This document shows positions 18,978-29,355 of a stretch of DNA of 64,000 nucleotides, piece by piece. A program made the position numbers and the translations under genes. The stretch comes from Rhizobium sp. CF122 (GTDB taxonomy: Bacteria; Pseudomonadota; Alphaproteobacteria; Rhizobiales; Rhizobiaceae). The number at the start of each line of letters is the position of its first letter. The first letter of the stretch is position 1. The stretch is taken from NCBI RefSeq assembly GCF_000282035.1, contig NZ_AKKA01000073.1, positions 173,232 through 237,231 on the forward strand, in the 5' to 3' direction. The notes beneath the pieces were generated by a model. It saw only the letters and a program-made list of their open reading frames with translations, had not been told where the DNA came from and searched no databases.

Positions 18978-20819
18978 ATGCTGCGCCTGTTCTCGGCTTC
19001 CATCGTACGTCAGATTGTTGCCATCACGCTCGTACTGCTCGTTTGCAGCACCGCGGCGATCGTCTGCGTGACCTACTACAATCTGAGTGCCTACGTGATG
19101 ACAAGCGCCGTCTCCGACGCCAAGGATGCGAGCCGGACCATGGCCGTCCTCTATGGCGCCAGCGACGCGGCGGTGAAGGTCGAGGTCAGCAATAACGAGC
19201 TCGCCGGCGTAACGGAAGAGAAGCTTCCCTCGCTCGGCGATCATGTTCTGGTCGATCGCACCGCGCAGTCGATTGCAGGCGTTGCAACCGTATTTGAACG
19301 ACAGGGCAGCGACTACGTCCGCGTCTCGACGAACGTGAAGAAGGAAAACGGCGATCGCGCCGTCGGCACGAAGCTCGCAGCGGATCACCCCGCGCAGGTG
19401 GTATTGGCCAGGGGGCAGGCCTACTACGGCCCGGCAGAGCTGTTCGGTCGGAAGTTCATGACTGGTTATTTCCCGGTCAAGAACGCGACCGGCTCAAATG
19501 TCGGCATCCTCTTCATCGGCATCCCGATGGAGGTTTACTACAATAGTCTGCAGCAGTTGCTGATACTGGTGGCCGGCGCTGGCGTCGCGGTATTGCTGCT
19601 GGTCGGCGTAGTCGCCTACTTCGCCATCCGGGCGTCCGTCAGGCCGCTGGAAGCGCTGACCGCTACCATCCATACGATCTCTGCCGGAAATCTCGATGGA
19701 CCGATCCCCTGTGTGGAGAAGCAGAACGAGTTCGGCGCCATCGGACGCGCCCTCGCGCTCTTCCGGGATAACGCCCGCGCTCGCCAGACATTGGAAACGC
19801 AGGCGGCCGAACAGCGCCAACTCAGCGACGACGAGCGCGCTCGCAACGATGCAGAGAAGCGCGCGCTCGACGGTCAGATCGACTTCGCCGTCAATCAGCT
19901 CGCGGCCGGTTTGGGGCGTCTGGCGCAGGGCGATGTCTCCCAGACGATCGAGACTGCGTTCGTCGGTCGCCTGGAGCAGCTTCGTGTCGATTTCAACGCA
20001 TCGCTCATCCGCCTGCAGGAAACGCTGGCCCGCATTCGTGACAACACCGCTTCGATCCAGAGCAATTCCGGCGCCATGCTGGCTTCCGCCGACGAGCTTT
20101 CGAAGCGTACGGAAGCGCAGGCTGCCAATCTCGAGGAAACGGCGGCCGCCGTCGAGGAAATCACGGTAACGGTCAAATCGTCTGCGGTGCGTGCGCGGGA
20201 GGCGAACGACGCCGTATCCGTGACGAAGAAGAACGCCGATAGCTCGGGCGCCGTGGTCAGCGACACGGTCGCGGCGATGGACCGCATCGAGGAGGCCTCG
20301 AAGCAGATCGAACAGATCATTGAAGTCATCGACGACATCGCTTTTCAAACGAACCTTCTGGCGTTGAACGCCGGTATCGAGGCGGCGCGCGCCGGTGAGG
20401 CAGGCAAGGGTTTCGCCGTCGTTGCGCAGGAAGTGCGCCAGCTTGCGCAGCGCTCTGCAGACGCCGCGCGCGAAATCAAGGGCCTGATCGAGAAGTCGAC
20501 GCGGGAGGTCACGATCGGGTCCGGTCTCGTGCAGAAGACCGGCTCGGTGCTCGCCGCGATCAGCCAGGAGATCATCGCGATCAGCAGTCACGTCGAAACG
20601 ATCGCAACGGCAAGCCAGGACCAATCGGCCGCTCTGCAGGAGGTCAACGGCGCCGTCAATGCGATGGACCAGATGACGCAGCAGAACGCCGCAATGGTTG
20701 AGGAAACGACCGAGGCGAGCCGCCAGCTTGCGAATGAGGCGGATGCGTTGATGGCGCTGGTTCAGCAGTTCCGCTTCGAAGCCGCTCCCGATTACGGCCG
20801 GACGAGGCAGGCGGCCTGA
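18978..20819 (+). CDS. methyl-accepting chemotaxis protein with Cache-type sensor
   Basis: Chemoreceptor of 613 aa from ATG 18978, which has AGGGGA 7 bases upstream; ATG 18960 in the same frame is an alternative (619 aa). TM1 lies at residues about 10-33. The periplasmic part (about 34-190) has single-Cache features ([42 protein letters not shown]). TM2 is at about 192-216, then HAMP and the signalling domain ([20 protein letters not shown]). The C-terminal halves of this and the preceding MCP are highly alike, consistent with duplication followed by exchange of the sensor. Cache domains of this type often sense small carboxylates; the ligand here is unknown. Confidence 0.92.
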   Translation: MLRLFSASIVRQIVAITLVLLVCSTAAIVCVTYYNLSAYVMTSAVSDAKDASRTMAVLYGASDAAVKVEVSNNELAGVTEEKLPSLGDHVLVDRTAQSIAGVATVFERQGSDYVRVSTNVKKENGDRAVGTKLAADHPAQVVLARGQAYYGPAELFGRKFMTGYFPVKNATGSNVGILFIGIPMEVYYNSLQQLLILVAGAGVAVLLLVGVVAYFAIRASVRPLEALTATIHTISAGNLDGPIPCVEKQNEFGAIGRALALFRDNARARQTLETQAAEQRQLSDDERARNDAEKRALDGQIDFAVNQLAAGLGRLAQGDVSQTIETAFVGRLEQLRVDFNASLIRLQETLARIRDNTASIQSNSGAMLASADELSKRTEAQAANLEETAAAVEEITVTVKSSAVRAREANDAVSVTKKNADSSGAVVSDTVAAMDRIEEASKQIEQIIEVIDDIAFQTNLLALNAGIEAARAGEAGKGFAVVAQEVRQLAQRSADAAREIKGLIEKSTREVTIGSGLVQKTGSVLAAISQEIIAISSHVETIATASQDQSAALQEVNGAVNAMDQMTQQNAAMVEETTEASRQLANEADALMALVQQFRFEAAPDYGRTRQAA

Positions 20820-21025
20820 TCGCTGCGCTCAGATCGGCAACGGCCGGGTGCTCTGGCGCGAAACGCTTTGACCGATATTCTGAAGGATGTGATCAAGGCC
20901 GCGAAGCGGACTAGGCGGGAGCTGCCGAAGCTTTCGTAGAACTCGCTTTCGGCTCGCGGCGAATATTTGTCACGGCTGTCGTTGAGCAGGTCTGCAATCT
21001 GGGCAATGGCGATGAGAGTGATCAT
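20792..21025 (-). CDS. 77-residue protein of unknown function, divergent from a LysR gene
   Basis: Open frame of 77 aa from ATG 21025 with GGAAGGA about 8 bases upstream, a better ribosome site than most neighbours. It begins [19 protein letters not shown] and includes [19 protein letters not shown], a mix of amphipathic helices with Arg-rich tail. The 3' end overlaps the convergent chemoreceptor by 28 bp, so the true stop-side sequence may be constrained by that gene. I do not recognise a family. Its divergent position next to a LysR regulator makes it a plausible target gene. Confidence 0.45.
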   Translation of the reverse strand: MITLIAIAQIADLLNDSRDKYSPRAESEFYESFGSSRLVRFAALITSFRISVKAFRARAPGRCRSERSDQAACLVRP

Positions 21026-21112
21026 GACGATGTCCTTCCGTCTGGGCATCGCTTTAGTTATTCATCAAAATCTGCTTTATAAACGCGAATTATCCCACTA
21101 TGTTTTTCGTCA

Positions 21113-21982
21113 ATGAAAAATACGCAATGGCATTCTTTTCAGCTCTTTCTTCAGGTTGCCCGGTTTGGTGGGCTGACCGGTGCCAGCGCATCAAGCGGGC
21201 TGAGCCCCGCCACGATCGGCCGTCGCATGCTCGATCTGGAGCATGAGATCGGCAAGGCTCTCTTTGTCCGCAGCCAGACGGGCTACAGCCTCACTGTCGA
21301 TGGCCAGGTGCTTCTGGACCATCTGCAGGATATGGAGGCGGCGGCGCGCAAGGTCGATGCCTGGCGGCAGGCAAGCAGCGTCGGCGCAACGGTGAGGATC
21401 GCCGCCGGCACCTGGATCGCATGGCTGCTGACGGAGAACTTCGCTGCGGTCCGCAAGCCCGGCGATGCCTTCGCGGTGTCGCTGACCATCGGCGAAGCAC
21501 GCGCCAATCTGAACTACAGGGAAAGCGACATCGGTATCCGCGCCTTCGAACCGGAAGAAGGCAACCTTGCCGCCCGCCTGCTCGGCGAGGTGGCCTATGC
21601 TGTCTATGTCAGACGGAATGCTGACGGGACCGATGAGCGCTGGGTGGCCGTCGCCGAAGAGGATGCGATATCGAACTACCTTCGCTGGCCGCATCGCAAC
21701 GCAGCCGGCTCGATCGTTGCGACCGTCAACCGGCCGCGCTCACTGCCGGAACTGGTGAGGGCAGGGGCCGGTAAGGCGGTCTTGCCGTGCTTCGTCGGCG
21801 ACCTCGATCCCGAATTGCAGCGCCTCGGCAGCGAGCTGCCGGAACTGCGCCACCGGCAATGGATCGTCATGAACAACGAAGATCGGCACCGGCCGGAAAT
21901 CCGGACCGTTGCCGATCGCATGACGAGATTGCTGAAGAGCTATGTCGATCTCTTCGCGGGCAAGCGCTCCAGCCGAAGCTGA
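21113..21982 (+). CDS. LysR-family transcriptional regulator
   Basis: 289 aa. Winged HTH at residues about 5-65 (FQLFLQVARFGGLTGASASSGLSPATIGRRMLDLE) with the LysR pattern, although the helix is slightly atypical: ATIGRRM in place of the common SAVSRQI. The C-terminal substrate-binding domain is present but shorter in defined motifs (IGEARANLNYRESDIGIR). Known LysR regulators control divergent genes, so the 77-residue gene at 20792-21025 is a candidate target. No co-inducer can be named. Confidence 0.85.
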   Translation: MKNTQWHSFQLFLQVARFGGLTGASASSGLSPATIGRRMLDLEHEIGKALFVRSQTGYSLTVDGQVLLDHLQDMEAAARKVDAWRQASSVGATVRIAAGTWIAWLLTENFAAVRKPGDAFAVSLTIGEARANLNYRESDIGIRAFEPEEGNLAARLLGEVAYAVYVRRNADGTDERWVAVAEEDAISNYLRWPHRNAAGSIVATVNRPRSLPELVRAGAGKAVLPCFVGDLDPELQRLGSELPELRHRQWIVMNNEDRHRPEIRTVADRMTRLLKSYVDLFAGKRSSRS

Positions 21983-22001
21983 GAGCGTCGCCTGATCCTA
22001 C

Positions 22002-22238
22002 TCAGTTGCGCCCCGCGACGATGACGGGGATCAAAAGGTCTCCCCAGTTCCCGTCGCCGCCATGGTGTCTCGCCGAGCGAACGATCTCGACGGAAACGCC
22101 GGCATCGACCGCCTTCATGACCGACTGGTTCAGCCGGTGCAGGTCATTGGCCAGCATGCGGATCATCGTCTGCTGATCCGGTGTCATGCAGGTGGATTGT
22201 TCTTCAGCGCGTTCCTTGACGCGTGCAAGCGTAGGCAT
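22002..22238 (-). CDS. 78-residue conserved small protein downstream of aceA
   Basis: Small acidic/His-containing protein: MPTLARVKERAEEQSTCMTP, helices with NDLHRLNQSVMKAVDAGVS, and a conserved-looking tail GGDGNWGDLLIPVIVAGRN. AAGGAGGAG lies 6 bases before the ATG, and it starts 22 bp after aceA in the same direction, so it is co-transcribed with isocitrate lyase. I recall a similar short gene next to aceA in other rhizobia. No domain recognised. Confidence 0.7.
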   Translation of the reverse strand: MPTLARVKERAEEQSTCMTPDQQTMIRMLANDLHRLNQSVMKAVDAGVSVEIVRSARHHGGDGNWGDLLIPVIVAGRN

Positions 22239-22260
22239 GGCATTCTCCTCCTTGGTGCGA

Positions 22261-23550
<1,290 letters not shown>

Positions 23551-23594
23551 TTCATGCTCCTTGCAGATTATGCGGTCGGTTTGGATGATTGACA

Positions 23595-23734
23595 GAATTT
23601 ACAATTTCCCGAGAAAAGCCAGAGTTATCTGTAGAATAGCGATCAGAAACGAGTTAGGATGCAAAGCCTTTGACAGGGGCGTTCTGTAAATCTGTAAAGT
23701 ATTGTAAATTCCGATTCGTCGAAGTCTTGTAAAG
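23595..23734. promoter_or_regulatory. TGTAAA-repeat regulatory region between aceA and its regulator
   Basis: Exact 11-bp inverted repeat GAATTTACAAT (23595-23605) / ATTGTAAATTC (23701-23711), and TGTAAA half-sites at 23685-23690, 23693-23698, 23703-23708 and 23728-23733, the last within 16 bp of the regulator start. The arrangement suggests cooperative binding by the divergently encoded regulator with autoregulation. The consensus differs from published RamB sites but shares the TGNAAA character. Confidence 0.6.
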
Positions 23735-23743
23735 GATTGTCAC

Positions 23744-25156
23744 ATGGCGGAGCGCAAGATTTTTGCGGGGCCAAAAGTCCGGCGCATTCGCAACGGCCTC
23801 GGTCTGACTCAGTCCGCGATGGCCGAGGAGCTTGGCATCTCCCCCTCCTATCTCAACCTCATCGAGCGCAACCAGCGGCCGCTGACGGTACAGCTGCTCT
23901 TGAAGCTATCGTCGGTCTACAAGGTTGATTTGGAGGAGTTGAGGGACGAGAGCGGCGGTAGCCTCAATCAGCTGCGCGAGATTTTCGCGGATCCACTGCT
24001 CGCCGGCGAACTTCCCGGCGATCAGGAACTCGTGGAGGTCGCAGAGGCGGCGCCCAACGCCGCAAGCGGCATCATCAAACTTTACCGTGCCTATAGCGAG
24101 CAGGCCAGCCGCCTGTCGGACCTGACGTCGCTAACGGCGGGTGCGGGGCAGGTGCCGCTCGCCGGTGCGCGGCTGCCGGCCGACGAGGTCCGCGATCTCC
24201 TTGAGCGGCGCTCGGCATATTTTCCCCAGCTGGAGAATGCCGCCGAGGCCTTTTTAGCGCGCTTTGCCGAGGTGCGCGATCTCCCGGTCGCGTTCAAGGA
24301 GTGGCTGCGGGCGGAGCGCGGCATAAGCGTGCGCGTCCTTCCGGTTCACGTCATGCCGGATCTGCGGCGTCGTTTCGATCGGCACTCTATGCGACTCTTC
24401 GTTTCCGAACGTCTGTCGCCGGCTGATCAGGCACATGAAGTCGCCATTGAGGTTGCCACGCTTGCATTGCGTGATGCGATCCTGGCGGAACTCGATGGTC
24501 TGGCGCTGTCGACGCCGGAGGCGAAGCGGATAGCGCGCTTCGAACTCTGTCGTTACGGAGCTCTGGCGCTCACGATGCCCTATGCGCCCTTTCTGGCTGC
24601 GGCCCAGGGCAGCCGATACGATGTCGATATCCTTCGTTCCCGCTTCGGCGTTTCCTATGCGCAGGCGGCAGCCCGGCTGGTCATGCTGCAGCGACCGGGT
24701 GCCTCCGGCATTCCGTTCTTCATGATGGAGATCGATGCCGCCGGTCACCGGTTGCGGCGTGCGGGAGCGCAGGGTTTCCCGCATTCGCGTTTTGGCGGCG
24801 GCTGTCCCAAGCTGAACATTCATGCCGCCTTCCTGCAGCCGGGCCAGATTCTTGCCGAAACGGTCGAAATGCCAGATGGCGCCAGCTATCTCACGGTCTC
24901 CCGGACGCTTGAGGGGCCGAACGCCGCGTTTGGCGAGCGGGTGAGGCGCACCGCCTTGCTGATTGGTTGTGAAACTGCCGCTGGTGAAGCGTCGGTCTAC
25001 GGCCAGGTTGCAGCCATCCAGCAGCCGGTCGCGATCGGACCTGCCTGCCGCCTTTGCGAACGGCGCGGATGCCTTGCGCGCGCCGAGCCGCCTGTCACAC
25101 GGCCGTTGGGCCTCGATGAGATGGTTGCAGGCCTCAGCAGCTTCGATTTCCAATGA
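23744..25156 (+). CDS. ScfR/RamB-type short-chain fatty-acyl transcriptional regulator
   Basis: 470 aa. N-terminal XRE-type HTH (residues about 8-62: VRRIRNGLGLTQSAMAEELG, SYLNLIERNQRPL). The middle has an IrrE/ImmA-like region, and the C-terminal DUF2083-type domain includes HSRFGGGCPKLNIHAAF and the Cys motif CRLCERRGC. This architecture is that of RamB, MccR and PrpC-type regulators that control glyoxylate or methylcitrate genes in response to acyl-CoA metabolites. Divergence from aceA and the TGTAAA array between them support control of isocitrate lyase. The Cys cluster may bind metal or an acyl group. Confidence 0.88.
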   Translation: MAERKIFAGPKVRRIRNGLGLTQSAMAEELGISPSYLNLIERNQRPLTVQLLLKLSSVYKVDLEELRDESGGSLNQLREIFADPLLAGELPGDQELVEVAEAAPNAASGIIKLYRAYSEQASRLSDLTSLTAGAGQVPLAGARLPADEVRDLLERRSAYFPQLENAAEAFLARFAEVRDLPVAFKEWLRAERGISVRVLPVHVMPDLRRRFDRHSMRLFVSERLSPADQAHEVAIEVATLALRDAILAELDGLALSTPEAKRIARFELCRYGALALTMPYAPFLAAAQGSRYDVDILRSRFGVSYAQAAARLVMLQRPGASGIPFFMMEIDAAGHRLRRAGAQGFPHSRFGGGCPKLNIHAAFLQPGQILAETVEMPDGASYLTVSRTLEGPNAAFGERVRRTALLIGCETAAGEASVYGQVAAIQQPVAIGPACRLCERRGCLARAEPPVTRPLGLDEMVAGLSSFDFQ

Positions 25157-25188
25157 CTGTGAAATGAGTGAGGCTGCAGGTTTTTGCG

Positions 25189-25217
25189 CTTGTGGGCTCT
25201 CAAAAACCTTTCTAGTC
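25189..25217 (+). promoter_or_regulatory. candidate promoter of the pot operon
   Basis: CTTGTG, a 17-bp spacer and CTAGTC, a fair match to the rhizobial housekeeping consensus CTTGAC-N17-CTATAT, 68 bp before the potF start. Confidence 0.35.
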
Positions 25218-25284
25218 TGCTTTAAAACCAGAGGGTGGGCGTCCGCAAGCGGCACCGCAGAGCAAGAAGAAAACAGGAGATATC

Positions 25285-26385
25285 ATGAGGTCAACTATCG
25301 CAAGACTTGCAGCAAGCGCCGTTGTGCTCGCGTTCGCCGCTGCGCCGTCCTTTGCGCAGGAGCGGGTGGTCAACGTCTACAACTGGTCGGACTATATCGA
25401 CAGCTCCATCCTCGAAGACTTCACCAAGGAAACCGGCATCAAGGTCGTCTACGACACCTTCGATTCCAACGAGACGGTTGAAACCAAGCTGCTCGCCGGC
25501 GGCACGGGCTACGACGTGGTCGTGCCGAGCGGTGACTTCCTGCAGCGCCAGATCCAGGCCGGTGTCTTCCAGAAACTCGACAAATCCAAGCTGCCGAACC
25601 TCTCCAATATGTGGGATATGATCCAGCAGCGCACCGCCATGTACGACCCCGGTAACGAATACGCGGTGGACTACATGTGGGGCACCAACGGGATTGGCTA
25701 CAACAAGAAGAAGCTCGCCGAAATCCTCGGACCAGACGCAAAGGAACCGGGCCTTGAAGCAATCTTCGATCCGAAGGTTGCTGAAAAGTTCAAGGATTGC
25801 GGCATCTATGTTCTCGATGCACCGAAGGATGTCATGCCGTCAGCCTTGACCTATATCGGACTTGACCCCAATTCGAGCAAGCCGGCCGATCTGCAGAAGG
25901 CCGGCGAACTGCTGGAAAAGGTACGGCCCTTCGTTCGCAAGTTCCATTCCTCGGAATATATCAACGCCTTGGCTAACGGCGACATCTGCATCGCGTTCGG
26001 TTACTCCGGCGACATTTTCCAGGCTGCCAACCGTGCGACCGAAGCCAAGAACGGCGTGGAGATCGGCTATTCCATTCCGTCACAGGGCGCGCAGATGTGG
26101 TTCGACATGATGGCGATCCCGGCGGATGCCAAGCATGTTGCTGAGGCGCATGAATTCCTCAACTACCTGATGAAGCCGGAAGTCATCGCCAAGGCCAGCA
26201 ACTACGTGTTCTATGCCAACGGTAACAAGGCGTCGCAGCAGTTCATCGACAAGGCAGTCCTCGAAGACCCGTCGGTCTATCCGAGCGAGGACGTGATGAA
26301 GAAGCTCTATAGCGTCACCCCATGGGATCCGAAAACGCAACGCACCGCGACCCGGATCTGGACGAAAGTCGTCACCGGCCAGTAA
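25285..26385 (+). CDS. potF: putrescine/spermidine ABC transporter binding protein
   Basis: PotF/PotD-type periplasmic polyamine-binding protein, 366 aa. Signal peptide: MRSTIARLAASAVVLAFAAA, cleavage expected after FAQ near residue 24. The mature N-terminus VVNVYNWSDYIDSSILEDF is the family signature, and DMMAIPADAKHV and YANGNKAS align with the usual PotF C-terminal region. ACAGGAGATATC precedes the ATG. Followed by a strong terminator-like hairpin and then potGHI. Polyamine use may connect to the PuuA/PuuB-like pair at 11.6-14.4 kb, but that is inference. Confidence 0.92.
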   Translation: MRSTIARLAASAVVLAFAAAPSFAQERVVNVYNWSDYIDSSILEDFTKETGIKVVYDTFDSNETVETKLLAGGTGYDVVVPSGDFLQRQIQAGVFQKLDKSKLPNLSNMWDMIQQRTAMYDPGNEYAVDYMWGTNGIGYNKKKLAEILGPDAKEPGLEAIFDPKVAEKFKDCGIYVLDAPKDVMPSALTYIGLDPNSSKPADLQKAGELLEKVRPFVRKFHSSEYINALANGDICIAFGYSGDIFQAANRATEAKNGVEIGYSIPSQGAQMWFDMMAIPADAKHVAEAHEFLNYLMKPEVIAKASNYVFYANGNKASQQFIDKAVLEDPSVYPSEDVMKKLYSVTPWDPKTQRTATRIWTKVVTGQ

Positions 26386-26394
26386 TTGAAATCA

Positions 26395-26424
26395 GGCCCG
26401 GTCGGCAACGTCCGGGCCTTTTCT
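26395..26424 (+). terminator. terminator/attenuator between potF and potG
   Basis: GGCCCGG (26395-26401) pairs with CCGGGCC (26412-26418) followed by TTTTCTT. It is a good intrinsic terminator inside an operon, so it probably allows partial read-through and keeps the binding protein in excess. Confidence 0.75.
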
Positions 26425-26476
26425 TACGCCGATCGCAGGGGACGTCGGCTTCCAAAAATAATATTCGGGGCACAAT

Positions 26477-27619
26477 ATGAAGTCACTCGGCAATATCCGC
26501 CGCTCCTTTGCACCGTGGGCAGACCCTGCGTCGAAGCCCTTCATCTCGTTTAACAACGTCACGAAGCGGTTCGGCGATTTCATGGCGGTCGACGACCTGT
26601 CGCTGAACATCTATCATCGCGAATTCTTTGCCCTGCTGGGGGCTTCCGGCTGCGGAAAATCCACGCTGCTGCGCATGCTCGCAGGCTTCGAACAGCCGAC
26701 CTCGGGCGAAATCGTCCTCGACGGTACCGACCTCGCCGGAACGCCGCCATACAAGCGTCCGGTCAACATGATGTTCCAGTCCTATGCGCTCTTCCCGCAT
26801 ATGACGGTTGAGAAGAACGTCGCCTTCGGCCTGCGCCAGGATGGCATGCCAAAGGAGGAGATCGCCGAACGCGTTCTGCAGATGCTGAAGATGGTGAAGC
26901 TCGAGAAGTTCGCCACGCGCAAGCCGAACCAGCTCTCCGGCGGCCAGCGCCAGCGCGTGGCTCTGGCGCGTTCCCTTGCCAAGCGGCCGAAGGTGCTGCT
27001 GCTAGACGAGCCGCTCGGTGCGCTCGACAAGAAGCTGCGCGAGGAAACGCAATTCGAGCTCATGGACCTGCAGCAAAACCTCGGCCTGACCTTTGTCGTT
27101 GTCACCCACGACCAGGAAGAGGCGATGACTATGGCCGACCGCATTGCGGTCATGAGCCACGGAAAGGTAATCCAGGTCGCGACGCCCGCCGAGATCTATG
27201 AGGCGCCGAATTCCCGCTTCGTCGCGGACTTTATCGGCGACGTCAACATCTTCGACGGCAAAGTCGCCAGCGCGAATGACAGCACCGTCGAGATCGCGGT
27301 CGATGAAGATTTCTCAATTAGCGTCATCACCCCCGAAAAGCCGGCCATGGGCTCGTCCGTCGGTTTTGCGATCCGCCCGGAAAAGCTGAAAGTCTCGCGC
27401 AAGCCTCCAGCCAATCCAAAGGTGAACGCGGCGTCCGGGGAACTATGGGACATCGCCTATCTCGGCGACATGACGGTCTTCCACGTAAAGCTGAAGAACG
27501 GCAAAGTGGTCAAGGCCTCGCTCCTTAATGCCCAGCGCGCGGTCGACGATCCGTTCATCTACGACCAGGAAGTCTGGATCACCTTCGCCGAGGATGCCGG
27601 CGTCCTCCTCAAGGATTGA
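26477..27619 (+). CDS. potG: polyamine ABC transporter ATP-binding protein
   Basis: 380 aa ATPase of the PotA/PotG class. Walker A GASGCGKST, Q-loop FQSYALFPHM, signature LSGGQRQR, Walker B VLLLDEP and switch VVTHDQEEAM are intact; a TOBE domain (FAIRPEKLKVSRK) forms the C-terminal third. It has an N-terminal extension of about 20 residues before the ABC fold, as usual for PotG. Ends 3 bp before potH, so coupled translation is likely. Confidence 0.93.
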   Translation: MKSLGNIRRSFAPWADPASKPFISFNNVTKRFGDFMAVDDLSLNIYHREFFALLGASGCGKSTLLRMLAGFEQPTSGEIVLDGTDLAGTPPYKRPVNMMFQSYALFPHMTVEKNVAFGLRQDGMPKEEIAERVLQMLKMVKLEKFATRKPNQLSGGQRQRVALARSLAKRPKVLLLDEPLGALDKKLREETQFELMDLQQNLGLTFVVVTHDQEEAMTMADRIAVMSHGKVIQVATPAEIYEAPNSRFVADFIGDVNIFDGKVASANDSTVEIAVDEDFSISVITPEKPAMGSSVGFAIRPEKLKVSRKPPANPKVNAASGELWDIAYLGDMTVFHVKLKNGKVVKASLLNAQRAVDDPFIYDQEVWITFAEDAGVLLKD

Positions 27620-27622
27620 ACC

Positions 27623-28534
27623 ATGGGCAAGCTCGGTTCCACCTTCTACAATCGCCTGGTCATAATCATTCCATATGTCTGGCTGCTGCTGTTCTTCTTG
27701 GCGCCGTTCTTCATCGTTTTCCGTATCTCGCTGTCGACGACGGCAATCGCCATGCCGCCCTACGAGCCGGTCTTTTCCCTCGGTGATGGCTGGGCCGGAT
27801 TCTGGGAGAAGGTGAGCACCTTCTCCTTCGACAACTACAGCTATCTGATCGATGATCCGCTCTACATGAAGTCCTACATATCGAGCCTGGTGATCGCTGG
27901 GATATCGACGTTCCTTACGCTTTTGATCGCCTACCCGATCGCCTATGGCATGGCTCAGGCTCCGCGCAGCATCCGTCCGACGCTGCTGATGCTGGTCGTC
28001 CTGCCGTTCTGGACGAGCTTCCTGATCCGCGTCTACTCCTGGATCGCGATCCTGAAGCCGGAGGGACTGTTCAACCAGCTGCTGCTGTCGCTGCATGTCA
28101 TCGACAGCCCGTTGATTATCCTGAACACCAACGTCGCAGTCTATATTGGCATCGTCTATTCCTATCTGCCGTTCATGGTACTGCCGCTCTACTCGTCGCT
28201 CGAGAAGATGGATGGCACTCTGATCGAGGCTGCGCAGGATCTTGGCTGCACTCCGATCAGCGCATTCTGGCGGGTGACCTTCCCGCTGTCGCTGCCGGGC
28301 GTCCTCGCCGGCTGCATGCTGGTCTTCATCCCCGCGGTCGGCGAGTTTGTTATCCCCGATCTGCTTGGTGGATCGCAGACGCTGATGATCGGCAAGACGT
28401 TGTGGAACGAGTTCAACGCCAACCGTGATTGGCCGGTCTCTTCGGCGGTGGCGACGATCCTGCTGCTGATCCTGGTGATCCCGATCGTGTTCTTCCAGAA
28501 CGCCCAGGCCAAGGCCGAAGAGCAGGGGAGATAG
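27623..28534 (+). CDS. potH: polyamine ABC transporter permease PotH
   Basis: 303 aa inner-membrane permease with six TM segments: TM1 at residues about 10-32, then a periplasmic loop (about 33-85), then the permease core. The cytoplasmic EAA loop reads EAAQDLGCTPISAFWRVTFP. Three bases separate it from potG and two from potI. Confidence 0.93.
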   Translation: MGKLGSTFYNRLVIIIPYVWLLLFFLAPFFIVFRISLSTTAIAMPPYEPVFSLGDGWAGFWEKVSTFSFDNYSYLIDDPLYMKSYISSLVIAGISTFLTLLIAYPIAYGMAQAPRSIRPTLLMLVVLPFWTSFLIRVYSWIAILKPEGLFNQLLLSLHVIDSPLIILNTNVAVYIGIVYSYLPFMVLPLYSSLEKMDGTLIEAAQDLGCTPISAFWRVTFPLSLPGVLAGCMLVFIPAVGEFVIPDLLGGSQTLMIGKTLWNEFNANRDWPVSSAVATILLLILVIPIVFFQNAQAKAEEQGR

Positions 28535-28536
28535 AC

Positions 28537-29355
28537 ATGCTGAGATGGACCCGTTTCAACGTCGCTTCCGTCGCGCTCGGCTTTGCGTTTCTTTATCTGC
28601 CGATCGTTCTGCTGGTCGTGTTTTCCTTCAACGAGTCAAAGCTCGTGACCGTCTGGGGCGGCTTTTCAACCAAGTGGTATGTCTCGCTCTTGCACAATCA
28701 GGCTTTGCTTGACGCCGCGTGGGTGACGATCCGTGTTGGCCTCCTCTCGGCCACCGCTGCGACGATCCTTGGAACGCTCGCAGCGATCGCTCTGGTACGC
28801 TACACGCGATTCCGCGGACGCATGCTGTTTTCCGGCATGGTCTATGCGCCGCTGGTCATGCCTGAAGTGATCACCGGCCTGTCGCTTCTATTGCTGTTCG
28901 TGGCGATCGGCCTCGACCGCGGTTTTTGGACAATCACGCTCGCTCATACGACGTTTACGATGTGCTTCGTTGCTGTCGTCGTGCAATCACGCCTCGTGAG
29001 CTTCGACAGCTCGATTGAGGAGGCGGCGCAGGATCTCGGCGCACCACCGGTAAGGACCTTCTTCGAAGTGACGCTGCCGATCATTGCGCCCGCCGTCTTG
29101 TCCGGTTGGATTCTCGCTTTCACATTGTCGCTGGACGATCTCGTGATCACGAGCTTCACCTCGGGTCCCGGGGCCACGACGTTGCCGATGAAGATCTACA
29201 GCCAAGTCCGCCTCGGGGTAACGCCTGAGATCAATGCGGTCTGCACCATTCTGATCGGGATTGTGGCGATCGGCGTCATCTGCGCCTCCATGATCACGAA
29301 ACGCCGCGAACTGCAGCGCGAGCGCGACGAGCGTGCAGCGGCAAACGCGCCGTGA
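28537..29355 (+). CDS. potI: polyamine ABC transporter permease PotI
   Basis: 272 aa from the ATG at 28537, supported by AGGGGAG 6-7 bases upstream; an upstream in-frame start at 28429 would lie inside potH. Six TM helices and the EAA loop EEAAQDLGAPPVRTFFEVTLP. Last gene of the operon. Its TGA at 29353-29355 abuts, with no base between, the stop of the convergent AsmA-like gene. Confidence 0.93.
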   Translation: MLRWTRFNVASVALGFAFLYLPIVLLVVFSFNESKLVTVWGGFSTKWYVSLLHNQALLDAAWVTIRVGLLSATAATILGTLAAIALVRYTRFRGRMLFSGMVYAPLVMPEVITGLSLLLLFVAIGLDRGFWTITLAHTTFTMCFVAVVVQSRLVSFDSSIEEAAQDLGAPPVRTFFEVTLPIIAPAVLSGWILAFTLSLDDLVITSFTSGPGATTLPMKIYSQVRLGVTPEINAVCTILIGIVAIGVICASMITKRRELQRERDERAAANAP

